In this document: positions 7,853-16,798 of the stretch, one piece after another
Position numbering within the stretch: position 1 is the first letter of the stretch
Layout: every line of letters starts with the position of its first letter
Source of the DNA: Sphingobium sp.
GTDB lineage: Bacteria; Pseudomonadota; Alphaproteobacteria; Sphingomonadales; Sphingomonadaceae
Reading direction: 5' to 3'
DNA length: 64,000 nt
NCBI RefSeq assembly: GCF_003248505.1
Contig: NZ_QFOA01000002.1
Coordinates: 103,734-167,733, forward strand
The notes under the pieces: generated by a model
What the model saw: the letters and a program-made list of their open reading frames with translations, nothing else
Databases searched by the model: none
Told to the model about the DNA's origin: nothing
Made by a program: the position numbers and the translations under genes

Positions 7853-9121
7853 TTACAGATCCTTTGCGAGGCGCAGCCCTGTGAACTGCCAACGTTGATG
7901 GGGGTAGAAAAAGTTGCGGTAGCTGGTGCGCATATGGCCGCGCGGCGTCGCGGCGCTGCCGCCTTTCAGCACGAACTGACCGGACATGAACTTGCCGTTA
8001 TATTCCCCGACAGCGCCCGGTGCGGTGCGAAAGCCGGGGTGGGGACGGTAAGCGCTGCCGGTCCATTCCCACACGTCGCCGAACATCTGGTCGAGCGTAC
8101 TTCCCTGATCAGCCGGACGAGGGCGAGGGCAACCCGCTCCGTCGAGTTGATTGCCGCTGGCGGGAGGGATGTTCTGCGCGGCACTTTCCCATTCGGCTTC
8201 CGTCGGCAGGCGCGCGCCTGCCCAACTGGCATAGGCGTCCGCTTCATAAAGGCTGATGTGGGTGACGGGCGCTGCGGGATTTACAGGTTGGCGTCCGTCG
8301 AGCCCGAACCGCGTCCATCCCTGCTCACCATGTTTCCAGTACATAGGAGCGCCGATCCGCTCCTCTTTCACCCACGCCCAGCCATCGGACAGCCAGTGAG
8401 AGGCCGTGCGATATCCACCATCCTCGATGAATTCGATCCATTCGCCATTGGTTATAGGTCGATGCGCAAGGGCGTGGGGGTGCAGAATTGCGCGGTGACG
8501 GGGGCCTTCACAGTCGAAGGAAAAGTCGCTCCGTCCGTCGTCGCCGATCTCGACCAGGCCCTCACGCCCTTCGATCCAGTGCAAGGCGCCCGGCAGGTCA
8601 ACCGACGCAGCCGGCGGCGACACGAACAGAGCAGGCTCGAGGGGATTGAGCGAAAACAGGTGCAGCAGATCCGTTAGCAACAATTCCTGATGCTGCTGCT
8701 CATGATGGAGGCCCAAGTTGACCAGAGCCCGCGCCGCATGCGGCAAAAGGCCAATCGCGCGGATCATCGCTTCGTCGACATGAGCGCGATAGGCCCGCAC
8801 GTCGTCCAGACTTGGCCTGGTCAGCATGCCACGAAGGGGCCGGGCATGGCGATCACCCTCGGCCTCGTAATAGCTGTTGAACAGAAAAGCGAAACGCGGA
8901 TCGAATGGCCGATAGCCTTCGACATGATCCCGCAGCACAAATGTTTCGAAAAACCAGCTGACATGGGCGAGATGCCATTTCGCCGGTGAAGCGTCAGGCA
9001 TGGACTGAACTGTGGCGTCGGCATCGGATAGCGGCGCGGTAAGAGCATTGGTCAGTTCGCGAACCGCGCTATAGCGCGCCGCCAAATCGTCCTGCCGGGC
9101 ATCCATCCAGCTTTTGGCCAT
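7853..9121 (-). CDS. egtB: Ergothioneine biosynthesis protein EgtB (hercynine sulfoxide synthase type)
   Basis: This non-haem iron enzyme joins hercynine to a thiol donor with O2. The 422-residue protein has an N-terminal DinB-like bundle with the iron-ligand motifs WHLAHVSWFFE and HHEQQHQE. It is followed by a formylglycine-generating-enzyme-like (sulfatase-modifying) domain ending in GGSAATPRGHMRTSYRNFF and RWQFTGLRL. I chose ATG 9121 because a GAAGGGGGCAG ribosome site precedes it; a 15-residue longer frame to 9166 lacks one. Whether the donor is cysteine or gamma-glutamylcysteine cannot be decided here. It is the first gene of the egtB-egtD operon. Confidence 0.93.
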   Translation of the reverse strand: MAKSWMDARQDDLAARYSAVRELTNALTAPLSDADATVQSMPDASPAKWHLAHVSWFFETFVLRDHVEGYRPFDPRFAFLFNSYYEAEGDRHARPLRGMLTRPSLDDVRAYRAHVDEAMIRAIGLLPHAARALVNLGLHHEQQHQELLLTDLLHLFSLNPLEPALFVSPPAASVDLPGALHWIEGREGLVEIGDDGRSDFSFDCEGPRHRAILHPHALAHRPITNGEWIEFIEDGGYRTASHWLSDGWAWVKEERIGAPMYWKHGEQGWTRFGLDGRQPVNPAAPVTHISLYEADAYASWAGARLPTEAEWESAAQNIPPASGNQLDGAGCPRPRPADQGSTLDQMFGDVWEWTGSAYRPHPGFRTAPGAVGEYNGKFMSGQFVLKGGSAATPRGHMRTSYRNFFYPHQRWQFTGLRLAKDL

Positions 9122-9204
9122 GTCTGCCCCCTTCTCGATAGGGTTGAGCCCCTCTCTAAACTCCAAGCGAACGGGACGGAGCTTTGTTCCCTTGAGATGT
9201 CGCT

Positions 9205-10098
9205 TCAGGCGTTTTGCGGTGACGGCATGGCACGGGAAATTCGATCTCTCCCCTGTTGTTTAGCATCGTAAAGGGCGGCATCGGCGCGGGCAATCGCTTC
9301 CCCGATATCGGCACCGTTCCAGCGAGCTATCCCGGCGGAAAAGCTGATCGGGCGACCATGGACTTCACTGATTGGTCGGTCGCGCAACTGAGCCGCGATA
9401 CGGGCGAGCGTCCAGCTCGCTTCGTCCTCGATGCAGTCCTCGAAAAAGATCGCGAACTCCTCCCCGCCCCAGCGCGCGACCAGATCGGCGCGGCGCACCA
9501 GCGCGGACAATCGGGTTGCAAAGGCGACAAGCACCCGGTCCCCTTCCTCATGCCCCCGCAGATCGTTGACCCGCTTGAAATAATCGATGTCGATAAGGGC
9601 AACGCACCCCTTTTTCCTTCCATCCGGACGCTGCGCCAGATGAGCGAGAAATCCGCGCCGGTTTGCGATGCCTGTCAGTGCGTCTTCATGCGCTGCGCGA
9701 TGCAGCCGGTCGATCCGGTCGCCCGTCTCGCGGGCAGCGCGATCAAGCCCGGTATAGAGCGAGCGGATCATATCGCCGACCTCGGGCAGCGTTTCCGACT
9801 TGGTCGTTCCGGGCTGCAGCGCGGATGCCAGCGCCTGTATCGGCGTCAGCAATGCGCCGATGCCGATCAGCGCGATGCCCGTGCCGACCACGGTCATCGC
9901 AGTGAGGAACAGGAATTCGCCGAGCATGATCCGGCCGCCCGCAAAGCCCCATACAAGATAGCCGACAAGCGGCAGATGGGTCGCGATGAAGCAAAGGCTG
10001 AAAAGTCTCAGGCGGAGCGAGCGGGGAAAAAGGAAGGATGTGGCGAGGTAAAATTGCACGGACGGCCCCTGATGATGTCCCTGCACCCATCCTGCCAA
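9205..10098 (-). CDS. Membrane-anchored diguanylate cyclase (GGDEF)
   Basis: The enzyme makes cyclic di-GMP from two GTP. The 297-residue protein has two N-terminal membrane helices (residues about 30-95), a short linker, and a GGDEF domain starting at DALTGIANRRGF. The active-site motif is intact as GGEEF. The inhibitory I-site RxxD is present five residues upstream (RRAD, then LVARW, then GGEEF), so product feedback is expected. No EAL domain is attached. The short N-terminal part has no recognised sensor domain, so the input signal is unknown. Confidence 0.92.
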   Translation of the reverse strand: MAGWVQGHHQGPSVQFYLATSFLFPRSLRLRLFSLCFIATHLPLVGYLVWGFAGGRIMLGEFLFLTAMTVVGTGIALIGIGALLTPIQALASALQPGTTKSETLPEVGDMIRSLYTGLDRAARETGDRIDRLHRAAHEDALTGIANRRGFLAHLAQRPDGRKKGCVALIDIDYFKRVNDLRGHEEGDRVLVAFATRLSALVRRADLVARWGGEEFAIFFEDCIEDEASWTLARIAAQLRDRPISEVHGRPISFSAGIARWNGADIGEAIARADAALYDAKQQGRDRISRAMPSPQNA

Positions 10099-10189
10099 GC
10101 GCCTAAACCACGGCTGAAGGAACAGGGTTAACCGAGCGGTACCGGGCGGGCCGTGCCTGAGGTGAGTCGAAAGGATGGTGGATGGCGGG

Positions 10190-10759
10190 TCAGCGGGATG
10201 CGCCCGGCACCCATTTCACGTCGCGGGCACCATTGCCGTTCAGCCGCCGGGCCATCACGAACAGCAGATCCGACAGGCGATTGAGATAGGCGAGCGCCTG
10301 CGGGTTGAGGGCATCGCGCTGCGCGGCGGCCACCGCGCTGCGCTCCGCCCGGCGCGTGATCGCGCGAGCGAGATGAAGGGCCGCCGCACCCGCGCTACCG
10401 CCTGGGAGGATGAAACTGTCGAGGGGCGCAAGATCGGCATTCATGTCGTCGATCTGCGCTTCAAGCCGCGCGATCTGGCTTTCCACGACGCGTAGCGCCC
10501 AGGGTTCGTCCGCTCCTTCGGGAATGGGTGTGGCGAGATCGGCACCGAGATCGAACAGGTCGTTCTGAATGGTGGTGAGCCAAGCGGTTTCGGGCCGGTC
10601 GCCAAGCGTCGCGATCGCAACGCCGATGGCGCTGTTGGCTTCGTCCACGTCGCCCACGGCCTGCATCCGCGGCGCGTCCTTGGCAACGCGGCTGCCGTCG
10701 ACGAGGCCGGTAGTGCCGTTGTCCCCGGTCTTGGTATAAATTTTGTTGAGCTTCACCAT
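10190..10759 (-). CDS. pduO: PduO-type cob(I)alamin adenosyltransferase
   Basis: The enzyme transfers the adenosyl group of ATP to cob(I)alamin to make coenzyme B12. The 189-residue protein is a trimeric helical-bundle type. The ATP-binding N-terminal motif KIYTKTGDNGTTGLVDG is at residues about 6-22, and the conserved RRAERSAV and the Asn-Arg-Leu-Ser-Asp segment follow. It is preceded 17 bp upstream by the HIG1-like gene on the same strand. No other cobalamin genes and no B12 riboswitch are visible, so it probably serves salvage. Confidence 0.93.
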   Translation of the reverse strand: MVKLNKIYTKTGDNGTTGLVDGSRVAKDAPRMQAVGDVDEANSAIGVAIATLGDRPETAWLTTIQNDLFDLGADLATPIPEGADEPWALRVVESQIARLEAQIDDMNADLAPLDSFILPGGSAGAAALHLARAITRRAERSAVAAAQRDALNPQALAYLNRLSDLLFVMARRLNGNGARDVKWVPGASR

Positions 10760-10776
10760 GGCCGCAGTCCTTAACG

Positions 10777-11013
10777 TCAGCCGTGGCCCTTCGCCAGCAA
10801 CAGGATGGCGACGATGATGATTGCTGCCGCCTGGAACAGCACACGGTTGATCATCATCTTGTTTTGCTTGAGCCGTGCGGGGCTCGGCCCTTCGCTTTCG
10901 GGGCGGTTGAGATCCTCCTTCGTGGTCTGGAGGAAGGCGACGATCCCCCGGATCAACGCGACCAGCGTCGCGATCATGGCAAGGATGAGGGCGATGACCA
11001 GGATCGTGTTCAT
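10777..11013 (-). CDS. HIG1-like twin transmembrane protein
   Basis: This 78-residue protein has two membrane helices (residues about 3-27 and 53-74) separated by a basic, Pro-containing loop (TTKEDLNRPESEGPSPARLK). This layout matches the small HIG1-domain or 'twin transmembrane' proteins found next to pduO in alphaproteobacteria. ATG 11013 is preferred over 11049, because the extra 12 residues are not conserved-looking. It lies 17 bp upstream of pduO and is probably co-transcribed. The role is unknown; respiratory-complex association is only suggested by the family. Confidence 0.7.
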   Translation of the reverse strand: MNTILVIALILAMIATLVALIRGIVAFLQTTKEDLNRPESEGPSPARLKQNKMMINRVLFQAAAIIIVAILLLAKGHG

Positions 11014-11023
11014 GGGTCGGAGC

Positions 11024-11929
11024 CTAAGCGCTTGCCAGACCGATGCCAACCGGAAAGCGCCTGTCTCTTAGGGCAAGGGTAAGTGCGTCGGGCGCGACAC
11101 CCTGCCTGCGCAGATCGGCCAGCGCGATCGACCCGTCGCGTTTTGCCAGCCGCTTGCCATCCGATCCGACCAGCAGCGGATGATGGATATAGGCGGGCGA
11201 TGACAGGCCGAGAAGCGCCTGTAACAGCCGGTGGATATCCGTCGCTCCGCGCAGATCCTCGCCGCGCAGCACGTGCGTTACGCCCGTCGCGGCATCGTCC
11301 AGCGTGCAGGAGAGGTGATAGCTCGCCGGAGCGTCCTTGCGCGCGAGCACCACGTCGCCGTGGAGGAGCGGGCGGGCGACGATTTCGGCGACGGGCGCAC
11401 CGGGCGTGGGCGGGAAGGGCAGGGCGGTCCAGCCGAGCGGCCCCGCGCGCGCCACGGCGCTTTTCATGTCGATGCGCCAAGCGTGAGGCGTTCCCCCGGC
11501 GATCCGGCTGGCCCGTTCATCCTTCCCCAGAGCGCGGCACGTGCCCGGATAGATCGGCCCTTCAGTACCATGCGGGGCGGAAAGGCTCGCCTGAATATCG
11601 GCGCGGGTGCAAAAGCATGGGTAAAGCAATCCCATCGCGCGCAACCGATCGAGCGTGGCATCGTAAGCGGGCAGCCTCTGCGACTGGAACAGGATTTCGC
11701 CGTCCCACCGAATGCCGAGCCAGTTCAGATCCTCGACGATGCCCGCGACATGTTCGGGGCGGCTGCGTGTGCCGTCGATATCCTCGATTCGCAGGCGGAA
11801 AGTGCCTCCCGCCGCCCGCGCCATGTCGTGCGCCATCAGCGCCGACCAGCCGTGCCCGACATGCAGCCGCCCGGTCGGACTGGGCGCGAAGCGGGTCACC
11901 ATATGCTGTGGGCAGGCGGCTTTGGTCAT
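11024..11929 (-). CDS. gluQ: Glutamyl-Q tRNA(Asp) synthetase
   Basis: This enzyme attaches glutamate to queuosine at position 34 of tRNA-Asp. The 301-residue protein is a truncated GluRS: the class I catalytic core is present but the anticodon-binding domain is absent. The HIGH-type motif is HVGH at residues 23-26, the KMSKS-type motif is KRLAKRDGS, and a Cys-x-Cys pair (PCFCTRAD) belongs to the zinc site. It ends 10 bp before the HIG1-like gene on the same strand, so gluQ, this gene and pduO may share a transcript. Confidence 0.93.
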   Translation of the reverse strand: MTKAACPQHMVTRFAPSPTGRLHVGHGWSALMAHDMARAAGGTFRLRIEDIDGTRSRPEHVAGIVEDLNWLGIRWDGEILFQSQRLPAYDATLDRLRAMGLLYPCFCTRADIQASLSAPHGTEGPIYPGTCRALGKDERASRIAGGTPHAWRIDMKSAVARAGPLGWTALPFPPTPGAPVAEIVARPLLHGDVVLARKDAPASYHLSCTLDDAATGVTHVLRGEDLRGATDIHRLLQALLGLSSPAYIHHPLLVGSDGKRLAKRDGSIALADLRRQGVAPDALTLALRDRRFPVGIGLASA

Positions 11930-12024
11930 ACAGGCTCTTGACGAGAGATATTCGTTGATGCTGTCATGCCCGTGTCACGTTGCTGGTCAATCAGCGGCGT
12001 CGGCAAGGGGGTAGAAGGCGTTCT

Positions 12025-12591
12025 ATGTACCATCCCGACCTCATACGGCACCCGGAAAACTGCCCGGCGCTCGTCCTCAATGCGGATTATACGCCGCTCA
12101 GCTATTATCCCTTGAGCCTCTGGCCCTGGCAAACTGCAATCAAGGCGGTCTTTCTGGATCGGGTGGACATCGTCTCGTCCTACGAGCGGGAAGTCCACAG
12201 CCCCAGTTTCCAGATGAAGATTCCGTCAGTCATCGCCCTCAAACAATATGTGAAGCCGTCCGAACATCCCGCTTTCACTCGCTTCAACCTGTTCCTGCGC
12301 GACAAGTTCGCCTGCCAATATTGCGGCGCGACGCATGACCTGACCTTCGACCATGTCGTCCCGCGTCGGGCAGGCGGGCGTACGACATGGGAAAATGTCG
12401 CCACCGCCTGTTCTCCCTGCAACCTGCGCAAGGGCGGGCGCACGCCCAAGGAGGCTGGAATGCGGCTTCACGTTCAGCCGATCCGTCCGACGAGCTGGCA
12501 GCTTCAGGAACATGGGCGAGCTTTTCCGCCCGGCTATCTGCATGAAAGCTGGCACGATTGGCTTTACTGGGATGTCGAACTGCTGGCCTGA
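12025..12591 (+). CDS. HNH endonuclease family protein
   Basis: This 188-residue protein has a C-terminal HNH domain: CQYCGATHDLTFDHVVPR, then NVATACSPCNLRKG. The two CxxC pairs form a zinc knuckle and the catalytic His lies in FDHVVP. The N-terminal half (VLNADYTPLSYYPLSLWPWQ) is typical of a widespread stand-alone HNH family in alphaproteobacteria and cyanobacteria. It is not linked here to a phage, intron or restriction gene. ATG 12025 is preferred; a start at 11980 adds 15 basic residues and has a poorer site. The biological role is unknown. Confidence 0.87.
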   Translation: MYHPDLIRHPENCPALVLNADYTPLSYYPLSLWPWQTAIKAVFLDRVDIVSSYEREVHSPSFQMKIPSVIALKQYVKPSEHPAFTRFNLFLRDKFACQYCGATHDLTFDHVVPRRAGGRTTWENVATACSPCNLRKGGRTPKEAGMRLHVQPIRPTSWQLQEHGRAFPPGYLHESWHDWLYWDVELLA

Positions 12592-12606
12592 ACTTGGTTG
12601 CGGCTG

Positions 12607-13359
12607 TCAGCCGACAGGCAGCCAGTCCAGGTCCATATCCTTGTGCCGGTTGGTATAGTGGCCGATCTCTTCCAGCCGGGCGAGGTCGAGCAGGGTCATC
12701 CGACCGTTGGCGCGGCTGATGAGGCCCTCCTGCTCCATTTGCCGGATCATGCGGTTTACGTGCACGGATGTCAGGCCGATCGAGTCGCCGATCTCCTCCT
12801 GCGTCAGCTTCAGTTCGAAACTGTCGGTGATCCGATCGTCGGTGACGCGCAGCCGGTCGAACATGTCCAGCAGGAAAGACGCAACGCGCGCCTTGGCCGA
12901 CGTGCGCCCCAACGCCGCGAGCCGGTCCGTCATCGAAATCCGCTCCGCATTGGAGAGGAGAAAAAGAAGCGCGGCGACCCGCGGCGATTCCTCCAGCAGG
13001 CGGCGCAGCGCATGCTTGTCGAATGGGCATACCACAGCGTCCGACAGAGCCACCAGCGATTCCGGCGCACGGTTGTAGATCGTGCTCGCCGAGCCAATGA
13101 AGTCGCCGGGAAAATAAACGCGCAGGATCTGGCGGCTGCCGTCAGGCAGGATGACGAAGCTCATCACCCGTCCTTCACGCAGAACGAACAGTTCGGTGAC
13201 GGTTTCGTTGACCCGCTGGATCATCGCGCCGCGCTTCACCTTGCGCGGATTTTCCTCCAGCCGGGCCAGCGCGGCCCGCTCCAGGTCTGTCAGAGGGGTC
13301 TGTTTCGCCAGCCTCTCTGCAAAGCAGCTCGTCGACACAAAAAACCCTTTTCCTCGCAT
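12607..13359 (-). CDS. Crp/Fnr-family transcriptional regulator
   Basis: This 250-residue regulator has an N-terminal cyclic-nucleotide-binding-like beta-roll (residues about 20-140) and a C-terminal winged helix (KLTQEEIGDSIGLTSVHVNR, MIRQMEQEGLI). It lacks the N-terminal Cys cluster of Fnr, with only isolated Cys near residues 12 and 112, so an oxygen-sensing Fe-S cluster is unlikely. ATG 13359 is used; GTG 13338 preceded by GAGGAAAAGGG is a good alternative start. It is convergent with the HNH gene and divergent from murA. The ligand cannot be predicted. Confidence 0.9.
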   Translation of the reverse strand: MRGKGFFVSTSCFAERLAKQTPLTDLERAALARLEENPRKVKRGAMIQRVNETVTELFVLREGRVMSFVILPDGSRQILRVYFPGDFIGSASTIYNRAPESLVALSDAVVCPFDKHALRRLLEESPRVAALLFLLSNAERISMTDRLAALGRTSAKARVASFLLDMFDRLRVTDDRITDSFELKLTQEEIGDSIGLTSVHVNRMIRQMEQEGLISRANGRMTLLDLARLEEIGHYTNRHKDMDLDWLPVG

Positions 13360-13547
13360 GTCGTTACGCAGGCAAAACGCCTTAATCGCCTTTTGGCTGC
13401 ATTCGCCGGTGGCGCACTAAACTCGATCAAGGATTGAATGGGCCGTGAAATAATCTTTGTCGCTGCACCAAAGTCTGTCGAATCCGGCGCAACGAGCGCT
13501 CTGAGCCGCCTTGCGCGGGGCGCAGGACACGCTATGAAACCTGTCCG

Positions 13548-14831
13548 ATGGACCGTATTCATATTCGGGGCGGGAAGCCGCTGTCCGGCCGCCTTCCGAT
13601 CTCCGGCGCCAAGAACGCCGCTCTCACGTTGCTTCCCTGCGCGTTGCTGACCGATGAACCGGTCACGCTGCGCAATCTTCCGCGCCTTGCGGACGTGGAC
13701 AGCTTCGGTCATCTGCTCAACCAGCTCGGCGTATCGACGATGATCGAAGGCGCACGGCCCGAGGATTTCGGGCGGGTGATGACGATGCGGGCAGGCCGCG
13801 TCACATCGACCGAAGCGCCCTATGACATCGTGCGAAAGATGCGCGCGTCGATCCTCGTGCTCGGCCCGCTGCTCGCCCGCGCGGGCGAGGCGCGGGTATC
13901 GCTTCCGGGAGGCTGCGCAATCGGCAACCGTCCGATCGACCTGCATCTGAAGGCCCTGGAAGCGTTCGGGGCTAAGATCGAGCTGACGGCGGGCTATGTT
14001 CGCGCGAGCGCGCCCGATGGCGGGTTGCCCGGCGGGATCTTCACCTTTCCGGTCGTGTCGGTGGGCGCGACGGAAAATGCCGTGATGGCGGCAGTGCTCG
14101 CGAAGGGTATCTGTACGCTGGAAAATGCGGCGCGCGAGCCTGAAATCGTCGATCTTTGCAACCTGCTGGTCGCCATGGGTGCGGATATCGAGGGGATCGG
14201 TACCGACAAGCTGGTGATCCGCGGTCGCGAGCGGCTGCATGGAGCCACATATCGCGTGATGCCCGACCGGATCGAGGCGGGCAGCTACGCCTGCGCCGCC
14301 GCCATCACGGGCGGGTCGCTCGACCTCATCGGGGCAAATGCCGACGACATGCATGCGATCCTCGCCGCCTTGCGCGAAGCGGGCGTGCAGGTGGACACGC
14401 ATCGCGACGGTATTCGCATCGCGTCGGATGGGAAGCTCAAGCCCCTGTCGATATCGACAGCGCCCTTCCCGGCCTTTCCGACCGACATGCAGGCGCAGTT
14501 CATGGCGATGCTGACGCTGGCGGACGGCGCGTCGGTTCTGACCGAGACGATCTTTGAAAATCGGTACATGCATGTGCCTGAACTCGCACGCATGGGCGCG
14601 GACATCGCCGTCAACGGGCGTACCGCCGTGGTACGGGGCGTTTCCGGGCTGGTGGGCGCGCCGGTGATGGCCACCGACCTTCGCGCTTCGATGAGCCTGA
14701 TTCTCGCCGGATTGGCGGCGAAAGGCGAAACGCAGGTCCAGCGCGTTTATCATCTCGATCGGGGATATGAACGCCTGGAAGAAAAGCTGTCGGCGGTCGG
14801 TGCCGATATCGAGCGTGTCAGCGATGGCTGA
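13548..14831 (+). CDS. murA: UDP-N-acetylglucosamine 1-carboxyvinyltransferase
   Basis: MurA transfers enolpyruvate from PEP to UDP-GlcNAc, the first committed step of peptidoglycan synthesis in the cytoplasm. The protein has 427 residues, the normal length. The substrate-binding start SGAKNAAL is at residues 20-27, and the catalytic Cys is Cys123 in PGGCAIGNRP, so the fosfomycin-binding residue is present. The stop overlaps the start of the histidine kinase gene by 8 bp. Confidence 0.97.
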   Translation: MDRIHIRGGKPLSGRLPISGAKNAALTLLPCALLTDEPVTLRNLPRLADVDSFGHLLNQLGVSTMIEGARPEDFGRVMTMRAGRVTSTEAPYDIVRKMRASILVLGPLLARAGEARVSLPGGCAIGNRPIDLHLKALEAFGAKIELTAGYVRASAPDGGLPGGIFTFPVVSVGATENAVMAAVLAKGICTLENAAREPEIVDLCNLLVAMGADIEGIGTDKLVIRGRERLHGATYRVMPDRIEAGSYACAAAITGGSLDLIGANADDMHAILAALREAGVQVDTHRDGIRIASDGKLKPLSISTAPFPAFPTDMQAQFMAMLTLADGASVLTETIFENRYMHVPELARMGADIAVNGRTAVVRGVSGLVGAPVMATDLRASMSLILAGLAAKGETQVQRVYHLDRGYERLEEKLSAVGADIERVSDG

Positions 14832-16350
14832 GGGCCGGGGCCTCGCCACCGACCGGGCAGCGCTGCTTGTCCTTTACGATCTCGACGCGGGGGGCTTCCG
14901 CACGCTCGACGAGATCACGGCATTTGCCGCCAAATTGTGCGATGCGCCTATCGCTCTTGTCAGCATCGTAGAGGATGTGCGCCAACGCTTCCTTGCCCGA
15001 TGCGGTCTCGATGTCGAGGAAACGCCGCGCGACGTGTCCTTTTGCGCACGCGCGATGATGGGAGAAGATCTCTTCATCGTACCGGACGCAACTCGCGATG
15101 CGCGATTCTCCGACAACGCGCTCGTCACGGGAGCGCCGCATATCCGGTTCTACGCGGGGGCGCCGTTGGTCGGTGCCGATGGCGACCCGCTGGGCGCGCT
15201 GTGCGTCATCGATACCGTGCCTCGCGAGGAACTGACCTCACTGCAACGCGATGGGCTGGCGCTTCTGGCGCGGCAGGTAATGGCTGAACTGGAAGGGCGC
15301 CGTCGCGACCGGGACACTATCCTGCGCCAGCAGATGGACGCTGCCGCGGTAGCGGACAGCGAACGCCTGTTCCGGACTCTGGCCGATACCATGCCGCAAA
15401 TGGTCTGGTCGACATTGCCTGATGGGTTCCACGATTATTACAATGCGCGCTGGTACGAATATACCGGTGTTGCGGTCGGATCGACCGATGGGGAAGGGTG
15501 GAACGACATGTTCCATCCCGACGACCGGGATCGCGCCTGGGCGAAATGGCGCCGCAGCCTCGACACCGGTGAACATTATGAGATCGAATATCGGTTGCGC
15601 CATCACAGCGGCCAGTATCGCTGGACGCTGGGCCGGGCGCTGCCGATCCGCGACAGCAGCGGCACGATCGTCCGTTGGATCGGGACATGTACCGATATTC
15701 ACGAACAAAAGCTGATGATGGAAGAGCGCGAAATGATCGCGCACGAACTGTCGCATCGCATCAAGAATATCTTTTCGGTGATCGCGGGCCTTATTGCCCT
15801 TTCCGCGCGACAACATCCCGAGATTCGAGAGGTCGCTGACGATCTGCGAGACCGAATCATGTCCTTGGGTCGTGCGCATGATTTCGTGCGGCCGCACAGC
15901 GTCGAATCCGCGCCGCAGCTGGGGCAGGGGCTGGGCCGGTTGTACGGCATTCTCGGTCAGATTTTCGCGCCCTATCAGGTAGCGGGGCACACGCGTATCG
16001 TGATGACCGGCGACGATCCGCAGATCGACGACCGCTCGGCGACGCCCCTGGCTCTGCTATTCCACGAACTCGCAACCAACGCCGCCAAATATGGCGCGCT
16101 ATCGGTCGATGACGGTACGGTCGAAGTGCACGTCGGCCATGAAGGCGATGATGTTAGGATAGATTGGAACGAACGGGGCGGCCCGTCACCCAAGCCCGGC
16201 AGGATAGATGGATTCGGGAGCCGACTAATGACGCTGAGCGTGGAACGGCAGCTGGGCGGGAGGCTGGAGCGGAATTGGCAGGACGAGGGCCTGTGTCTTA
16301 CCCTCTGGATCCCGGCGCGTTCAATGAGCCGCGCGGCAGGAAAGGCATGA
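14824..16350 (+). CDS. GAF-PAS sensor histidine kinase, HWE family
   Basis: This 508-residue cytoplasmic sensor kinase has a GAF domain (residues about 20-165), a PAS/PAC domain (about 180-300; WNDMFHPDDRDRAW, then YRLRHHSGQYRWTLGRALPI) and an HWE-type kinase domain. The phospho-acceptor is His311 in ELSHRIKNIF, and the HWE signature W-x-E is in IDWNERGGP. No membrane helix is present. The start at 14824 overlaps murA by 8 bp. The 3' end overlaps the convergent response-regulator frame by 53 bp. GAF and PAS ligands are unknown. HWE kinases in this group often feed single-domain regulators or the general stress response; the partner here is inferred from position only. Confidence 0.92.
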   Translation: MAEGRGLATDRAALLVLYDLDAGGFRTLDEITAFAAKLCDAPIALVSIVEDVRQRFLARCGLDVEETPRDVSFCARAMMGEDLFIVPDATRDARFSDNALVTGAPHIRFYAGAPLVGADGDPLGALCVIDTVPREELTSLQRDGLALLARQVMAELEGRRRDRDTILRQQMDAAAVADSERLFRTLADTMPQMVWSTLPDGFHDYYNARWYEYTGVAVGSTDGEGWNDMFHPDDRDRAWAKWRRSLDTGEHYEIEYRLRHHSGQYRWTLGRALPIRDSSGTIVRWIGTCTDIHEQKLMMEEREMIAHELSHRIKNIFSVIAGLIALSARQHPEIREVADDLRDRIMSLGRAHDFVRPHSVESAPQLGQGLGRLYGILGQIFAPYQVAGHTRIVMTGDDPQIDDRSATPLALLFHELATNAAKYGALSVDDGTVEVHVGHEGDDVRIDWNERGGPSPKPGRIDGFGSRLMTLSVERQLGGRLERNWQDEGLCLTLWIPARSMSRAAGKA

Positions 16351-16719
16351 AGCCGGAAATTTCGGCTGCTGTCAGTTCGGGTTCGTCAGCCGCAGCCAAT
16401 TGAAGGGCCGCAGCGATGCTATGCGCCCGGAAAGGCTTGGTGATAACGCCAAGAGCACAGACCGACGCGTCCCCGATTTGCGACGGGTTGGCGGTGACAT
16501 AAATCACGCGAACGCCGTGTTGGGTGGACAGGAAGGTGCCGATCTTCGGCCCTGTCGGCCCGTCGCGCAGGTTCAGGTCGACCAAAGCGATGTCGCAATC
16601 GGCGGCGCTTCGCATCGCCCCTTCCAGATCGGCGGCGATCGCCTGAACCGCAAACCCGGCATCTTCGACGATCTGTTCGATCTCGAGAGCGACGAAAATT
16701 TCGTCTTCTACAATCAGTA

Positions 16720-16734
16720 GAGACTGTTGAAAAA
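16720..16734 (+). repeat. Left terminal inverted repeat of the IS
   Basis: GAGACTGTTGAAAAA matches the reverse complement of 18206-18220 at all 15 positions. Confidence 0.92.
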
Positions 16735-16798
16735 GGCCTGCGCGAAATCGGCGTGGCGGATGGCTGGCGATGCCGGACACCGGATGATGCGCCGCGTA

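Noticed and set aside
12025..12591. HNH protein as part of a restriction or defence system
   Set aside because: Neighbours are a Crp-type regulator and gluQ; no methylase, helicase or phage gene is present, and the family is widespread as a single gene.
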